Shown: in pieces, positions 12,401 through 25,500 of the stretch
How the letters are laid out: the number at the start of each line of letters is the position of its first letter
How positions within the stretch are numbered: position 1 is the first letter of the stretch
Source of the DNA: Ciona intestinalis
Lineage: Eukaryota; Chordata; Ascidiacea; Phlebobranchia; Cionidae
Reading direction: 5' to 3'
Length of the DNA stretch: 64,000 bases
NCBI RefSeq assembly: GCF_000224145.3
Contig: NC_020166.2
Coordinates: 7,408,512-7,472,511 of the forward strand
Position numbers and translations under genes: made by a program
The notes under the pieces: generated by a model
Databases searched by the model: none
What the model saw: the letters and a program-made list of their open reading frames with translations, nothing else
What the model was told of the DNA's origin: nothing

Positions 12401-15400
12401 TTTATAGTATTTAAAATATCCAAAACCTTGTACTGAACTAGCATTTCAAGGGGTATTACAAACTGTTTTTTTTTTGGTTGGTCAAACTGTTATTTTTTGA
12501 AGAAAAAAAACTAGGCTGTGTACCGTTTCTTATGTTTTATGTTTATTTACAGTATTTAAAAAATCCAACAATGACCGAAACTAGCATTACAATTAATAAT
12601 CAAATGTAATTTCACCACAACAGACATCTGTGAGCGAAGTGAATTTAGTAATTGGTGTCGTGGAAAATTTGCAAAACAGCACACAAGTTGGGGGTGGTTC
12701 TGCTTTAGTGGAATTGGTTGCACAGTTTGCTATCAAAGTTGAACTTAAAAGTGGAGGTACATTTTCCATATCTATTGACTATTTTTATTGTACGTTTTCT
12801 ATGTGTATATTTTCAATGTCTATTACGAGTATTTAGAAGAAAGTTTATTGTAAGTTGACTTTGAAAAAGTTCACTACTAAACAGAATCATTTAATGATAT
12901 TTACTTCTTATACAATTGACATAAACATAAAATTCAAATAAATATCAGAATTTATATTATATATGATTGATATTTTCTTAATAACTTAAATTTTATTCCA
13001 TTTGAGTAAGGTCTAGCAGTGTGGTATGTTATGTGTCTTAGGATTTAGGTCGGGATCGGGCCATTAGCTCAATTAAAGTTACCATGTTAAATTAAATGTA
13101 CTTTTTTTCAGAAAATGTGACCATCCGATCAAAAACTCTAACAGCAACTGTTTCTGTGGTCAGTGTTGACAGTGATGCAACAATCACACCTGTTGCCTTA
13201 TCATCATCATCAGATGCAGCGATAAGTGGCATCACTATTCCAAAATCTGCATTTCCATCTACAGGGGGTGCACCTGTCAGAGTACTTGCAATGGTTTCAG
13301 ACAAAAGCCTTTATCCAGCTGCACCAGCAAACATACCAGGATCAGTCACAGGTAATTACTTAAATAAATCTGTGTTTAGACATGACAACTTTATTGTATG
13401 ACTCACCACTGCTAACACAATTTTCAAATTTGTAGTTAGACTTACAATTGTATTTGTTACATCGTACAGCCCGCCTAGCTGAAAATGTTTTCATATCGCT
13501 TCAAAAATACAATCCTCATATTAAAACTTAACAGAGAGCAATTGTAATTACTTACATCAAAAAAGTCCTCACTAAATTAACCAAATAAATAAAAAAAACA
13601 GTATTAAAACTTGAATTTTGATTACTAAGGACAATATAATAACAATCCTTTTACACTTCAGGAAATGTAGTCAGTTTGAACATTGGAACCTCATCTGGAG
13701 CAAGCAAAATACAAAACTTAGACCCGCCTATTGAAATTAACTGGGATATATCAAGCAAACTAACAAGTGTTCCAGATCAGGTAGGTTATATGATTTACAT
13801 TTATAAAGGACTACTTAAGAAAGTTACATATACATACTTACATATATAAAGGACTACAAAAATTTTTTTTAAGCAGTAATAAAACAGCGTAATTTGCTTT
13901 GTTGTAAGTATTCGTCTATTTTTAATTTTTTAGACTATCCAACCCTTATTGTAAGATTCTTACTAGAGCCCCTTCTGTAACTTACTTCATCAAAATTAGC
14001 AAGAATTACTTGTTAAAAACTTTTCATTTCTACCTAGTCTGCAACCTTATTTTTGTTAATTGCAGGCACAAACAAGCAAAACGGTTCTATCTGTTTGCGT
14101 GTTCTTGGACACAACAACCAACACATACTCTCAGTCTGGCATACAGATAGCACCGGGTCAACAAAGTTCTACAACCCAGACTTGCCAAGTTACACATTTA
14201 ACATCGATAGCTCTAATATCTCAGGTGAGAAAGTATATCTTGTGTACAATAATACAAAAACATACATGTGACAATACAGCTATACTGTTCTTGCTAAATA
14301 TTTTACAAAAGAAATTGCGAAAAATGGTTGCAACTCAATAAATATACTTGTAACAAGGGAAACTAATTTAATTACAACACGGTTTCTCATTTGCACACCA
14401 TCATAATATTTTTATAAGCATGCCAATAAATTTTTTTTTTTTTTTTTTGTTTTTTTTTTTCACTGATTTTAGCAGTTGATTTTTACTTTTAACATACTTA
14501 TTTTTCTCAGGTTACTGTTACACCAGTGAGTTCTCCCCGACCAACAACGATCTACATTGTGGGATGTGCTTTTGCCATATTTGGTCTTCTTGTAGTTGCA
14601 TTTGTTCACTTACTTTTCAAGTAAGTGAAGATATTATTAAATCTAAAGATTAGCCTATACTGGCAATGGAGAATTAGAATTCAAAGTTAAACTTTTTTTA
14701 AACCATTTTAAAATAAGTGGGAGTTATCTATTGAAACCACACTTTATTCTAACCAATGCATGACAACTAAAGTATCTGTTGTAACTTTTCCAGGAAGTCA
14801 CAACAACAAACGTACTGATCAAAACAGCAAACAAAAACTCTTAATTTGTAAACACCATGTCAAATACAAAACTTATTTCATGATAACAATATTTCTAGTG
14901 GCCCATATGCTATTAGGTATACCACAGCCTATTAGTAGACTGTGTGTGTATATATATTAATATCTCAATAATCTACTACATACACTGTAAAGTTCAAAAC
15001 ACTCTGTTTAAACTAAAATCAACCATATAGCATCAAAAATCAAAGATTTTGCAATTCGACAAAAAAACGATCTATAAGTAATTTCATCAACTTTTTATTT
15101 CAGACAATTACGTAATGATCCTCTATCAAATATGGTCGCGCAGTTCTGCTTCTGGGCAGCCATGGTGTTTGTCATGTTTTTAATCTCCTCCACAACATGG
15201 ACAACACTTCCACGACCAAACTGTCTTGCTGTGGCATCATTCCATCACCTATTCCTTCTTATTGCACTGGGCTGGTTGACCATTTTATCTTTCTCAGCAA
15301 TGAGAAGTTTAAAGAGACCAATGGAGTGGATTCTTCTTTATAAACAATGTGAGCAGCCAAGAAGGAACTCAGCTATTATCAAGTAAGTTCATTTGGAAAA

Positions 15401-18358
15401 GCAGCAAAATGAAAATCGGATAACAAATTTTCAAAATTAAACAACTTGGTTACATATTTGATAACAAATATAAAGTTCTTTAGAAATGATACGGGTGCAT
15501 CCATTTTAATCTCCTTTTTCGCTGGATGACTTTATACTACCACACATTTTCATTTCATTCCCTTTTTACCTTGTTACAAGTGGAAACCGGAGATGACATA
15601 ACTAAAGCCCACTCATATATTTACATACAAGCTCAATTAATATGGCACAGCTTATTTACATACACCCACACAAACTCCAACGCATTCGGAACATAAATAA
15701 ATCTGACGTATCTCATTAAAAGTCCAGGAGCTGTTATGGTACAGAGCTACATTTTTTTTTATTTTACCTAGTAGCACATTAGACATGTAACTTTATTGTA
15801 TGAGATATCTATGTGTTTTTTGTCCAGAGTCAAAACAAATGTAGTCATTTAAAAAAAACAAAAGCAGATAGCATAATTCATGCATTTCAATGTTCAGTTA
15901 TAATAACTTAAAATATGCAAACCAAACTGTAAAATCACAAAACTTAAAAAGTGAACAAAAAAATGCTTATGTCGCCACACAACCATAAAAAGGAGTGAAC
16001 ACAATTACAGATAAAAATAACTACTTGCCGCATCACCTGTTAAAGAAATAATTAGATGACATTTCCTTGTCATGAGTCATTGCTTACGTCAATTCAGCAG
16101 AACAATCAGAATGTTTATGTGTGTTGACATTTTCCGTTGAACTGCTGTCATAATCTATTACAAGCAAAACAAATAGCAAAGACTATTGTTTTGAAAGATT
16201 ATTTTGGTAAAGAAAATTAACTCTGAAACTTATTAATAGATTTCTGTTTACAATAATTCATATAAACAAAATTTAACTTCATATAGTTATTTAAAGTTGT
16301 TGCAAATTTCAAAAACATTAATAAGTTCGTAAAAATTAGATTTACACAAAAATAACAACATAACTTGCCTTTTCTAGATGGAGTCTCTTGGTTTACATTG
16401 TTGCAATAGTTCTGTGTGTTGTGGTGGTCGCACCTGTTGTTGGGGTTGTAGAACCTCTCAATACAAATGGTAAGTGCCTGTACACAAATAAAGTAAACAA
16501 TATTTATCACATTATAGGTTAAGACAGTAGTTATTAAATGTTCAACAAATTTTAAGTTTATTAGTATTTTACAAATTTCCAAGCCTAGCGTTCCATACTC
16601 ACATTCAAATGTGGCAGACTTGATGAACTTTTGTGTTATGTTTCTTTCAGTATTGTATTGTTTTCGAAAAAAAATTAAAACTAGATATTAAGCCTTGATT
16701 AATGGACTGTGCAGTTGAAATACTAGGTGTATCGTCCACGCTTATTTTCTTCCAACTAAATGTAAATATGTTTTTAACTGTAAGTGTGTTTTAACAACTG
16801 TTGTTTTGTGGCTACATCATGTCTTTTCGCTTAAAACATTTTTAAATCCTCGGCACTGTAATCGAAGAGACAAATAAAGTTATTATTATTATACAAAATA
16901 AGAACCATATTCTACCTTTTCATTTCAGTTCAAGGGGCAATCATACCACATGCGAATGCATACGCCAGCAGTGATGCCTGTCTGGTCAAAGGACCTGCTC
17001 TATATTATGGGCTTGCCATCCCAGGTGGTCTAATGTTACTTGCATCACTTCTACTATCATTATATGCAACGATACTTGTGTCTGTGGTCAGAGAAAAAAT
17101 AGAGGTAAGGTTATTTAGTTGTTACTGACGGTGTAGAAGTTTATAATTTGCTATTTGGCATGGTCTTTATACATAGATTAGTGTTGTAACTTTGCATTTG
17201 TTGTTGTATACCTCTTTATAAGATAACAGCGAACACGTGTGTCCTTAAAGGCATTCAACAGCAATTGTTTGAACCCCCTATATGAGTTCTTCTAAAGTCT
17301 GAACTGTCAGCCATACATTGAAAAAAGTAATTACCCACAAAGTTACATACGTGGTAACTTGTAAGTGGGCATGAGGTGTATAAAACAGAGCCTCTGTATT
17401 ATAACAACTTATGTTGCCCTACTGCGAGGCTAACAAGTTACATTTAATTATTCAAACAACTATTGAAAACATTTTTAACATTAACAGGTTAGTTTTCAAG
17501 GCTACATGTCATCCTTTGTTGAGGTGAAACAACTTGGGGAAAATATTTTCATGATGTCTGTTCTTATGTGCGTGACTATTATTGTCGGTCTTATTCGTGG
17601 GGGTTGGGACCAGTGGCCGTTACGCAATTATGTGACTATGGACACATTGTTTGGAGTGTTTGGTATTATTTTGGTAAGTAGTGTTTGTTGGCTGTATGTT
17701 GAAATGGCAATCATTTGATTAACTGAAGTAATTTGACATTGATTTTTAACCGATACTGGGTTTAGAAGGATTTTATAAATTGTTTTACATTCATAGTATG
17801 CCTTACTGGCATCACTTGCCATTATTTTCAATTTCTGTTATTTCATTTATTATTCATTTATTAGGCCTATCTATTGTACTACACCAAGTATATAATAGTA
17901 TAAAGTCGGTTATAATTTTTAACTTTAGGTACATTTGTGCTATTTATTTGTATAGTTAGTGAACAAAATGGGATGTTTAAAGTCGGCAGAAAACTGATTA
18001 AATAAGACAGAATGGTACAAAACAAAATATTTTCTAGGGTGTTCTTGCGATTATCATCTTCTGTTTGAGAACAAGCCATGTAAGGTCACTGATCGCACGC
18101 GGATTCAGGAGTGTGTGTCCCACTACTGGTGATTACTATTTAACTGATGAATCAAGAGAGAGAGCACAACCGTCATCCGCACAAGGCGTGGAGCTGACAG
18201 GCGCAAAGAAGTCGTCTAGTTTGAGAGGAGCAAAAACACAAGACACTAGTTTTAACAGGAATGAAAATCGTATCTCTGCTTCTAGGATAAGTTGTGAAAC
18301 AGATTCTGAAATCAGAGAAGCGAGAAGGGAAGAGTCAAGAAGAGTCTACTTGCAATGA
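6452..18358 (+). CDS. Adhesion-type GPCR with mucin-like tandem-repeat ectodomain
   Basis: Nineteen exons: 6452-6503, 7642-7692, 8021-8089, 8241-8309, 8685-8753, 8958-11280, 11345-11509, 11722-11822, 12122-12247, 12624-12756, 13112-13351, 13662-13780, 14066-14224, 14511-14620, 15104-15382, 16378-16469, 16929-17104, 17488-17673, 18038-18358; about 1.6k residues. Exon 1 is a signal peptide (MKFFCILIVGLFWTVSN). Next come three duplicated 23-aa exons, a repeat exon of about 50 x 14 aa, and an HRM-like segment (RCSDG...CLAGGAWKEP...ACS). A GAIN-like region ends in a GPS motif in exon 13: CVFLDTTTNTYSQSGIQ, then CQVTHLTSIAL, with predicted cleavage at HL|T. Exons 14-19 encode seven hydrophobic segments. 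The tail of about 90 residues is rich in Ser, Arg and Glu. In this family, cleavage leaves an N-terminal fragment tethered to the 7TM part and acts in adhesion and G-protein signalling. All phases close except in the repeat exon (net +1 nt). The orthology group is uncertain. A possible poly(A) signal AATAAA is near 18499. Confidence 0.88.
6919..7492 (-). mobile_element. MITE of the same family split by a second insertion
   Basis: The left part (TAGTAGGCTGTTGGGGGAAG through GATCGTGTTTTAAACAA) ends near 6990. The right part resumes near 7361 with TTAACAACAGTCTATTATGG and runs to GGTGTCCCATATTCCCCC. About 370 bp of unrelated sequence lies between, so this is a nested insertion. It lies in intron 1 of the GPCR gene. 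Confidence 0.75.
6991..7360. mobile_element. Unclassified insert inside a MITE
   Basis: The segment interrupts an otherwise collinear MITE. Its ends are loosely inverted: GCTAAACTAAAGTCAAAA on the left, and AAAGTCTACTTTATAGC on the right read backwards. It is AT-rich and has no ORF. It could be a non-autonomous DNA transposon, but the exact boundaries and target duplication are unclear. Confidence 0.45.
8021..8753 (+). repeat. Three tandemly duplicated 69-nt exons of the GPCR
   Basis: Exons 8021-8089, 8241-8309 and 8685-8753 each encode a near-identical 23-aa module, T(T/S)SNETS(S/T)FGFSGDGAD followed by TV(A/T). All three enter and leave in phase 1, so any copy can be skipped or added without changing frame. 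The NETS sequon is kept in each. The introns between them differ in length (151 and 375 bp), and the second carries a MITE. Confidence 0.9.
8520..8656 (-). mobile_element. MITE, same family, internally deleted, in GPCR intron
   Basis: Left end TATAGTAGGGTTGGGGAGAT, then GTGTTTTAAACAATTAACAA, GGAGTCGTGAGGATA and a shortened right end TTTTCCCACCCTACTATA. About 55 bp of the usual right interior is missing. Confidence 0.8.
9130..11222 (+). repeat. 42-nt coding minisatellite, about 50 units
   Basis: Tandem units of 42 nt encode GV(T/A/V)TTVAPSGNQTS, each with one N-Q-T glycosylation sequon. Variation is concentrated in the GTGTGGCA/GTGTTGTA/GTGTCGTA/GTGTTACA segment and at GTCGC/GTGGC/GTTGC, and units appear shuffled in mosaic fashion. 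Four units differ in length: near 9270 (-1 nt), 9437 (-2), 9810 (-3, in frame) and 10195 (+1). Because 42 is a multiple of three and stops are rare, the array is also open in other frames and on the opposite strand. Those frames are not taken as genes. Confidence 0.97.
14432..14460 (+). repeat. Poly(T) tract in GPCR intron
   Basis: Nearly pure T over about 29 bases (two interruptions), 50 bp upstream of the acceptor of the TM1 exon. Confidence 0.9.
16715..16900 (+). mobile_element. Possible retroposon 3' end in GPCR intron
   Basis: The segment ends with CGGCACTGTAATCGAAGAGA followed by an AATAAA and a TTA triplet tail (TTATTATTATTAT). This is typical of the 3' end of a LINE- or SINE-derived copy. 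No ORF is present and the 5' limit is not defined. Confidence 0.35.
17245..17450 (+). mobile_element. SINE-like repeat, copy 1
   Basis: Shares the block GGCATTCAACAGCAATTG, ...CAGCCATACATTG..., GTAACTTGTAAGTGGGCATG, AGGTGTATAAAACAGAG and a final GCTAACAAGTTACATT with copies in DHX34 and CCDC51 introns. The copy at 30362 has a tRNA-like promoter head; this one seems 5'-truncated. Confidence 0.6.
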
Positions 18359-19578
18359 AGGGTATATTCGATTACTTTACCTTGATATAGTGGCCAACAT
18401 CCTGTCCTGATGAAATACACAACGATGATATAAAGAAACTTGTGTTTAAGAAAGCTAAAACACTCTAGTTAGATAAACATGAATTAAAAGACTCGATTAA
18501 ATAAAGCCAATGTAAAATATTTAAACTTTAAAAAGAAATGATTAAATGCCTTGATTGCTGACCTACAGCTATGATGACATTTGTTTTATGTTTAAAGTTC
18601 CACTATTTTTTATATCGTAGCCTAATGCTCACATAAGTGTACCACAATCATAGGAATCATTAATCGTTACAACATACACCATTCACTAGTTACACCATCG
18701 CAGAAACGTCTATCTCCTAATACATTCTATTTCAATTATCAAAATGTTTCGTCCATAAAACAGCGTATGCCATTACGGTTTCTTTGTATCACATGATACT
18801 CTGTTTCATTGTGAAGTTTGCATATTTTATCAGAAATCAGTATTCACAGTTTCACTTATTTATTGTTTTATTTAATGTTTTTTAATTTTATTTTTTTCAT
18901 TCTCATAGAAGTATAATAAAATATAATCTTAATTACTGTCAAAAAAGCATTCAATTTTTTAGTCCTGCCTAATAAGTATTTGTACACCTCTTGCTCTGGA
19001 TCCAGTTACACCGAAAATAAGAGCAAACAATTTCAAATTATTTTGTTAATAAAGGAGATCTTTGAATTTACAATGATAAGTACAATTTATGAGGTAAAAA
19101 GCTAAAGAATTTTTTATGAGGTACAAGGCTAAAGAAGGTCAAAGCACAGCAAAATAAGACACACAAATGTTTGATGATGGCTAGTAGTTATGCCCTTTAA
19201 CTGTATTGAATAAATAATGTGACCTAGACAAGTATGTTGCAACATCAATATAGAATAAAGTTAAAGGTGTGTCGTATTGGAATCGAAATTATTTCGAACT
19301 AACAACATCTATAGTTCTATACTGATCTAAGCAGTAGTGTACAAACGATTTTACAAAAAAAAACTGGACTATAACCAAACATGCCAATCGTCAAAATAAG
19401 GACCGACCACGAATTCTAAATAAACTTTTATTCTAAAGTTTATGCAGAAACTACAAAATCGCTGCACATTACATTTTCCATTTAACTTCATAGAAATGAA
19501 TATCAGTGTTTCCGAGCCGTGGGCTTTCCCAGGGACTTTCCCGTATAGTAGTTTAACATTTTGCTTATATGCAACAGC
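18359..19578. other. 3'UTR of GPCR and intergenic interval
   Basis: About 1.2 kb of AT-rich DNA between the GPCR stop and the DHX34 start. An AATAAA near 18499 is a plausible GPCR poly(A) signal. I see no repeats of the window's main families and no gene. Confidence 0.55.
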
Positions 19579-22500
19579 ATGGACGACTTTAACTGGGAAT
19601 TTTACAGATCAGAGCTGAATAAGGTGACAATTTGTTGAATTGTTTTTTCTATAAAATTAAGTGTTAACACATTGTCATGATTGTAAACTCATGAATACGT
19701 TTGGACGTGTTGGTAAAATAGTCTGTACCCAGTCAATGCATGCTTTTTCCTACTTGGTTAAAAGGATATGTGTTTGTGTCACAACTTTCAAATATATAAG
19801 CACCAAAAGCATTTTAATAAAAGTCAGTTTACTATGAACCATGTGTTCCTGATAAAGAAAAGGCTACACAAACATTCTACCTGTGCAGTAGTTTATTTAA
19901 ATTTTATTGACAAAAATAGATAAACCCTTGGCGTTTTAAATAAAAACTAATTTCATATCCACACAATTCATAGATAGCAACCTAAAAAAGTCGTGGTGCT
20001 TTTAATTCGTTTCATTTAAATATTCTTTTAGATATTTTTTCACAATGAAAGTTCTATTCCCAATGGTTCGAAAAAATACGAAGATTTTTGGATGTTTTTT
20101 AAAAGGTTTCGAAAATACCAGGCAAAACATGGACTTACAAATCAACCAACTGAATCAAACACAAGCAATTGTAGTGAAAGGTTGGGTTTGCCAAGTTGTT
20201 TTAGTACAAGGTAGAGATTGTTGCTGAATAGGAATTCTCAATCTATTTTTTATGTTTTTATTTTTAAAGTTCATTTTGCTGATTATTTTCGATACCTAAC
20301 TAGTGTACCCTGCACATAAATTTATAAATTATGTTGCTGTAAGTAATGAATACAAATTAGATTATTTAAATGTTTAAATCTGTCTTGTTATTTGCAACCA
20401 ACCTAATTTGTATAAGTTTCTATTTCATTTTTTATAATCTGATCATTACCTAAATTTATAACGACTTTTTTGCTTTGCAGGTTTAAAATAAATTGTGAAG
20501 TTGCAAATTTTGATGAAATTTTGGAGAAACGTCGTCACAAAAGTAAAAAGTCGACAAGGTTAGTTTTCTTTAACATGTTTTATGCTTATTTACATGTTTA
20601 GTGTATTTTTTCAAACGACCTCCAAAGTTTTTTTTTAGATAAACTTTTTAGTTTTTTTTTTCTACCTCATGTTTTCTAATTTTAGGCCTTTTATATTTTT
20701 TATTCATGGCTGCTTTTTTACTCAATTAAGTTTTCATTGCACCCAACTTATGTTTTGCCAGACCCACAGACAGATACAGTGAAGTAGACGATGGTTTAAC
20801 AGCAACCAGACTCAAGGAATTCCACTCAGGAATTTTACATTATCTTGATTTCTGTCAAAAACAAAGTTTTCAAAAGTTAAAAAAACTGAAAACTGAACAA
20901 TCCAATCTTCCCATTGCTCAATACAGAGAGAGAATTGTAGAAGCTGTAAAAAGCTCACAGGTACTGCATATGTGATATTGGTAATAAAGTTGTATAACAT
21001 ATATAATTTGCTAAAAAAATAGCTTTTAAATTGAGCAATCCAATCAGTTTTATACTAGGAAAAACTAAAAAAAAAAGTTATCTTAAAATTTAAAATCAAC
21101 ATTTTCTTCATAAAAACAATTTTTATATTCTCAACCTTTAAAAATGAGATTTTCTTTAATAAGTTTTACTAATATTTCCATAGGTTGTTATAGTGGCTGG
21201 TGACACTGGGTGCGGAAAATCAACCCAAGTTCCACAGTATTTACTAAGATCTGGATTCACCAATATAGCTTGTACACAACCACGCAGAATAGCAGCAATC
21301 TCACTTTCAAAACGGGTTGGATTTGAGACATTGAACCAGTATGGTTCACAAGTGGCGTACAAAATTCGGTAATATGTTAGTACTGACAGCTTGTTTATAT
21401 TTCTAATTTTAGGCTTTAAATATTTGTTTGAGTTACCATATTTATAGTTGTGTAGGTGATAGTTTGGGTTTTCTGTATGGCTGATAGTTTTAACAACCCA
21501 TAGGTAACCACTGGGTTGAACCATTACAACAAGTGTATTGATTAAGGACACATTTATATAATGAAGTTTGGCCACAGCATTAAACTTTAAAATTTATTTA
21601 CTGGTTACAAAAATTACTCTGGAAACTGTGCCAAAAATAGTTTTTTTGTACTTTTTTCTTAAGATTAAATATTATCGCAGGTTTGAAGGAACAAAGACTT
21701 CATCAACGAGAATATTATTTCTAACTGAAGGTTTATTACTGCGACAAATGCAGCAAGATGGAAACCTTGCTCAGTATAGTGTTATAATATTAGATGAGGT
21801 AATACATGGTTCTTACTATGCGTTATTGTAATTCTTAAATAAGGTTTAATGTATATTCATACAAGTGATATAGCAATCTTAACAATTGTCAATTTGCCAT
21901 TGAATTCTACGGACAAATCATCTATGGCTGTAAAAAAAGTATCTTTTATTTAAAACCTGCCATGTTTTTTTTTCCAATGCACAGCTACACCATACACAGT
22001 TGCTTTTTATATCCTCAATCTATTACTTAAACTTTTATCATTGTTTATTATTCAATGTGTAAATTTTATACGAAATTATAATTATATATAAAACATTACT
22101 TAACATCATATGAACCGCTACTTATCATTAGGTACATATACTTTTCATATGGCTAAAATGCATTCTTTCATTCAAAGTAATATTCTGTATAAAACCTTTT
22201 GCAGATCCATGAGCGTCACTTGCAGTCTGATCTTCTCCTTGGTTTGTTGAGAAATTTAATTTCTTCAGGAAACACAGAGTTACGTCTCGTGCTGATGTCC
22301 GCAACCATAAACCTTGAGTTATTTTGCAAATATTTTGAAGACTCGCCCGTCATTCAAGTTCCTGGACGACTTTATCCTATTCAAGTGCAATATCATCCTA
22401 TTTCTATGGTAATTATTTTTCAAAATTTCGTTTTGTTGGTTGTATACTACATGAACATTCATGATAATACTGTAATTTTAATGGTGGTTAAAATTACAAT

Positions 22501-25500
22501 ATTACTATGGTTAGTTTAGAAAATACTACAGGCCCTAACCTTTCTGTTATATTTGAATTGCTGAAAAATACTTTATATTGTCAAAGTTATATTAAAGTGT
22601 TATAAATATTGTATCTTTAAATTAATCTGCATGACTCATCACTGATTCCCTGCTTCCAGGAGGACAAAGGAAACAAGTCAAGTAAATTAGATCCTCGGCC
22701 ATATATCCGGATCTTACAGAAGATTGATAAAAAGTATCCGTCATCAGAACGAGGAGATTTGTTGATTTTTCTTCCAGGAATGCAGGTAACCGTATACAGT
22801 TATACTGTATATACAATAAATTCATGTATTTCATGTTTTAGTCTTGTTTGAAATAAATGCCTAAAACTGTATTTTGATGTTTAACATTATGTTGTTATAG
22901 GAAATAACAATAATAGAAGAAGCTGCCAAAGCTTATGCAGAGGAAACAAAAAACTGGATAATTCTTCCTCTTCATAGTACATTGTCCATAGAAGAGCAAA
23001 ACAAAGTGTGTACTGTATAATATTAACGTAATTCGATTAATATGTAAATTACTGAGATTGTATATGTAAAGTATGTCAACTTTTTTGGCCAAAAATTAGT
23101 TTTTCAATTTTAACTGTGTAAGTCACTTGATACACAAATGTTTAAAAATTTTTTTATTAAAACAAGAGTTTGCATTGAAATATGTTGCGTTAAGTTTAAT
23201 CGTAATTGAAAAAAAATAATCCTACTTCAGGTGTTTGATATAGCACCAGACGGTGTTAGAAAATGCATTTTATCAACGAACATTGCCGAAACTTCTGTCA
23301 CGGTTGACGGAGTTCGTTTCGTTGCCGATTCTGGCCGTGTAAAGGAGATGAGCTTCGATGCTCAGTTTAAAATGAAACGACTTCAGGAGTTCTGGGTTAG
23401 CAGGGCAAGCGCTGAACAAAGAAAAGGTAAAAATGAGGATTTTTTTCAGGAAAAATGTTTAAGCTTGAAAAATAAACATTGTTACATTATGGATTTTCAA
23501 ACCCTATATTTGAGAAAGAGAAGAATGGGTTATGTAATGACTCTTGAAAAAATGTAGGTCGTGCTGGACGTACCGGACCTGGTGTTTGTTTCCGTCTTTA
23601 TTCTGAGGAAGATTACGAAGCATTTGCTGAATATTCTGTACCTGAAATACAACGCGTGCCACTTGATTCTCTGATACTGCAGGTAAATGTCGAAATTATT
23701 AATGAAAATCTATAACCACAACATTCTACGTGCACAGTGGTTGGCCTGCGTGTTGGGGCAAAAGGCACTTAACAACAATTGCTCCAACCCATTGAACCCT
23801 TCTAGTGTGTCTGAGTAACCAGCCATGTATTACAAATAAATAAAAAAAAAGAATAAAGCTTTAGCTTTGTTTCTTATACCTTTACTTAAATTTTGGTAAC
23901 TTAAAAGTTTTTATCCAGATGAAGAGCATGGGAATCGATGATGTGCGGAAATTCTCGTTTATTGAACCTCCACCAGAGAGCGCTCTTAACAATGCAATAC
24001 TCGGGTTGAAAGAACAGGAAGCGTTGGGGCGTGATGAAGAGATTTCTCCACTCGGAGAAATGTTAGCTCAGCTGCCAGTAGATGTCGCTATAGGTAATTT
24101 AAAAGTTTTCAGAAGATTTTTTGCTTTCTAAATGTATTTCTTTACTCACCTTTATATTAATTTTTATTAAATAGATTACATTACAGCTCATTAATAGGCA
24201 GAAGGTGTATGTCATGTTTTAACTAATAATTATTTTTCTGTTACATAGAAATAATAGGTGTGGAAGTAAACTAGTGTGTCTAACAATTAAACTGCACCAC
24301 AGTGTATAATTTTGTACAGTTTTCATCAAATGATAAAAATCAAACTTTAATGGGGCTTGTTGCAAAGAAAACAACTGCAATTTCTTAGGTAAAATTTGTC
24401 GGGCCCTATGGCACTGTGGTTACTCTGCTTGTCTATAGGTAATTGGGCATGAGGAAACAGAATAAAACAGATCATCTGTGTTTTAACAGAACTGTTGTTT
24501 GCATGGATAAAGCAAGGCCATGTGAGGACAAATCAAGTAACTTTACATTTAAGATTAAAAACAAATGTTATCTCCAGGCAAAATGTTGATCATGGGAAGC
24601 TTATTTGACGTTATTGAGCCGGTGATGTCAGTTGCTTCGGTTCTCAGCGTTCAATCCCCTTATACAAGGTCAGCATATAATAACCCCGAGATGGTGGCAA
24701 GGAGGCGACCCATTGAATCCACACACGGAGATCCTATAACTTTACTCAATCTCTTTGATGAATGGATTAAGGTTTGAGACATTTTTTACCTTTTTTTTAT
24801 AAAATAACAAAAAGAGTAACCTAAAATCAAGTTGATTTTAATGAATAATAGGCAAAAGTGTTTTAAAAAAAACAAGTAAATATTTTTTGTGCACAACATG
24901 ATTTCATTTTATGTCATCATCATGACCAAAACATATTTAGAAATTAAAAAAAAAATGTGTGAATAAAATGTGCGTACAACTATTAGGGATGGTTTACCCA
25001 GCCATCTTGGCACATGTAATAACCTTAATAAACATTTGTGCATTTCAAAATAATGGTCATCTAAAATAAATGTATTTTTGAAATTTAAACAGAGATTTTA
25101 TCGTAGCTAAAAACAGTTTATGTAAGTTTAAGGGATACAGTATATACAGTTTGTATTGGGAATTTTTCGGAAAACATTAAGGGCAGTTTGGTACATGTAT
25201 CAACCTAAATATCTACAGGTTAAAGCTGAGGGCAAAGCATCAAGTCGTACTTGGTGTAAAAGGCGGGGATTGGAGGAACAAAGATTTTATGAAATGGCAA
25301 ATATTAAGAGGCAGTTCACCGATTTACTTCGAGTAAGTTGTTCATTTTTTTTATAATTTGTTTTATCCGAGTTTTAGCCAAGTAGGTATTTATTTTGAAG
25401 TGTTAAACGCGGCTGCAACAATGGCATTTCATTTTTCTGTCTATGTTCTGTTTTCTTATGTTTTTAAACAAACATTAATGGATCTCATTAAAAACAATAT

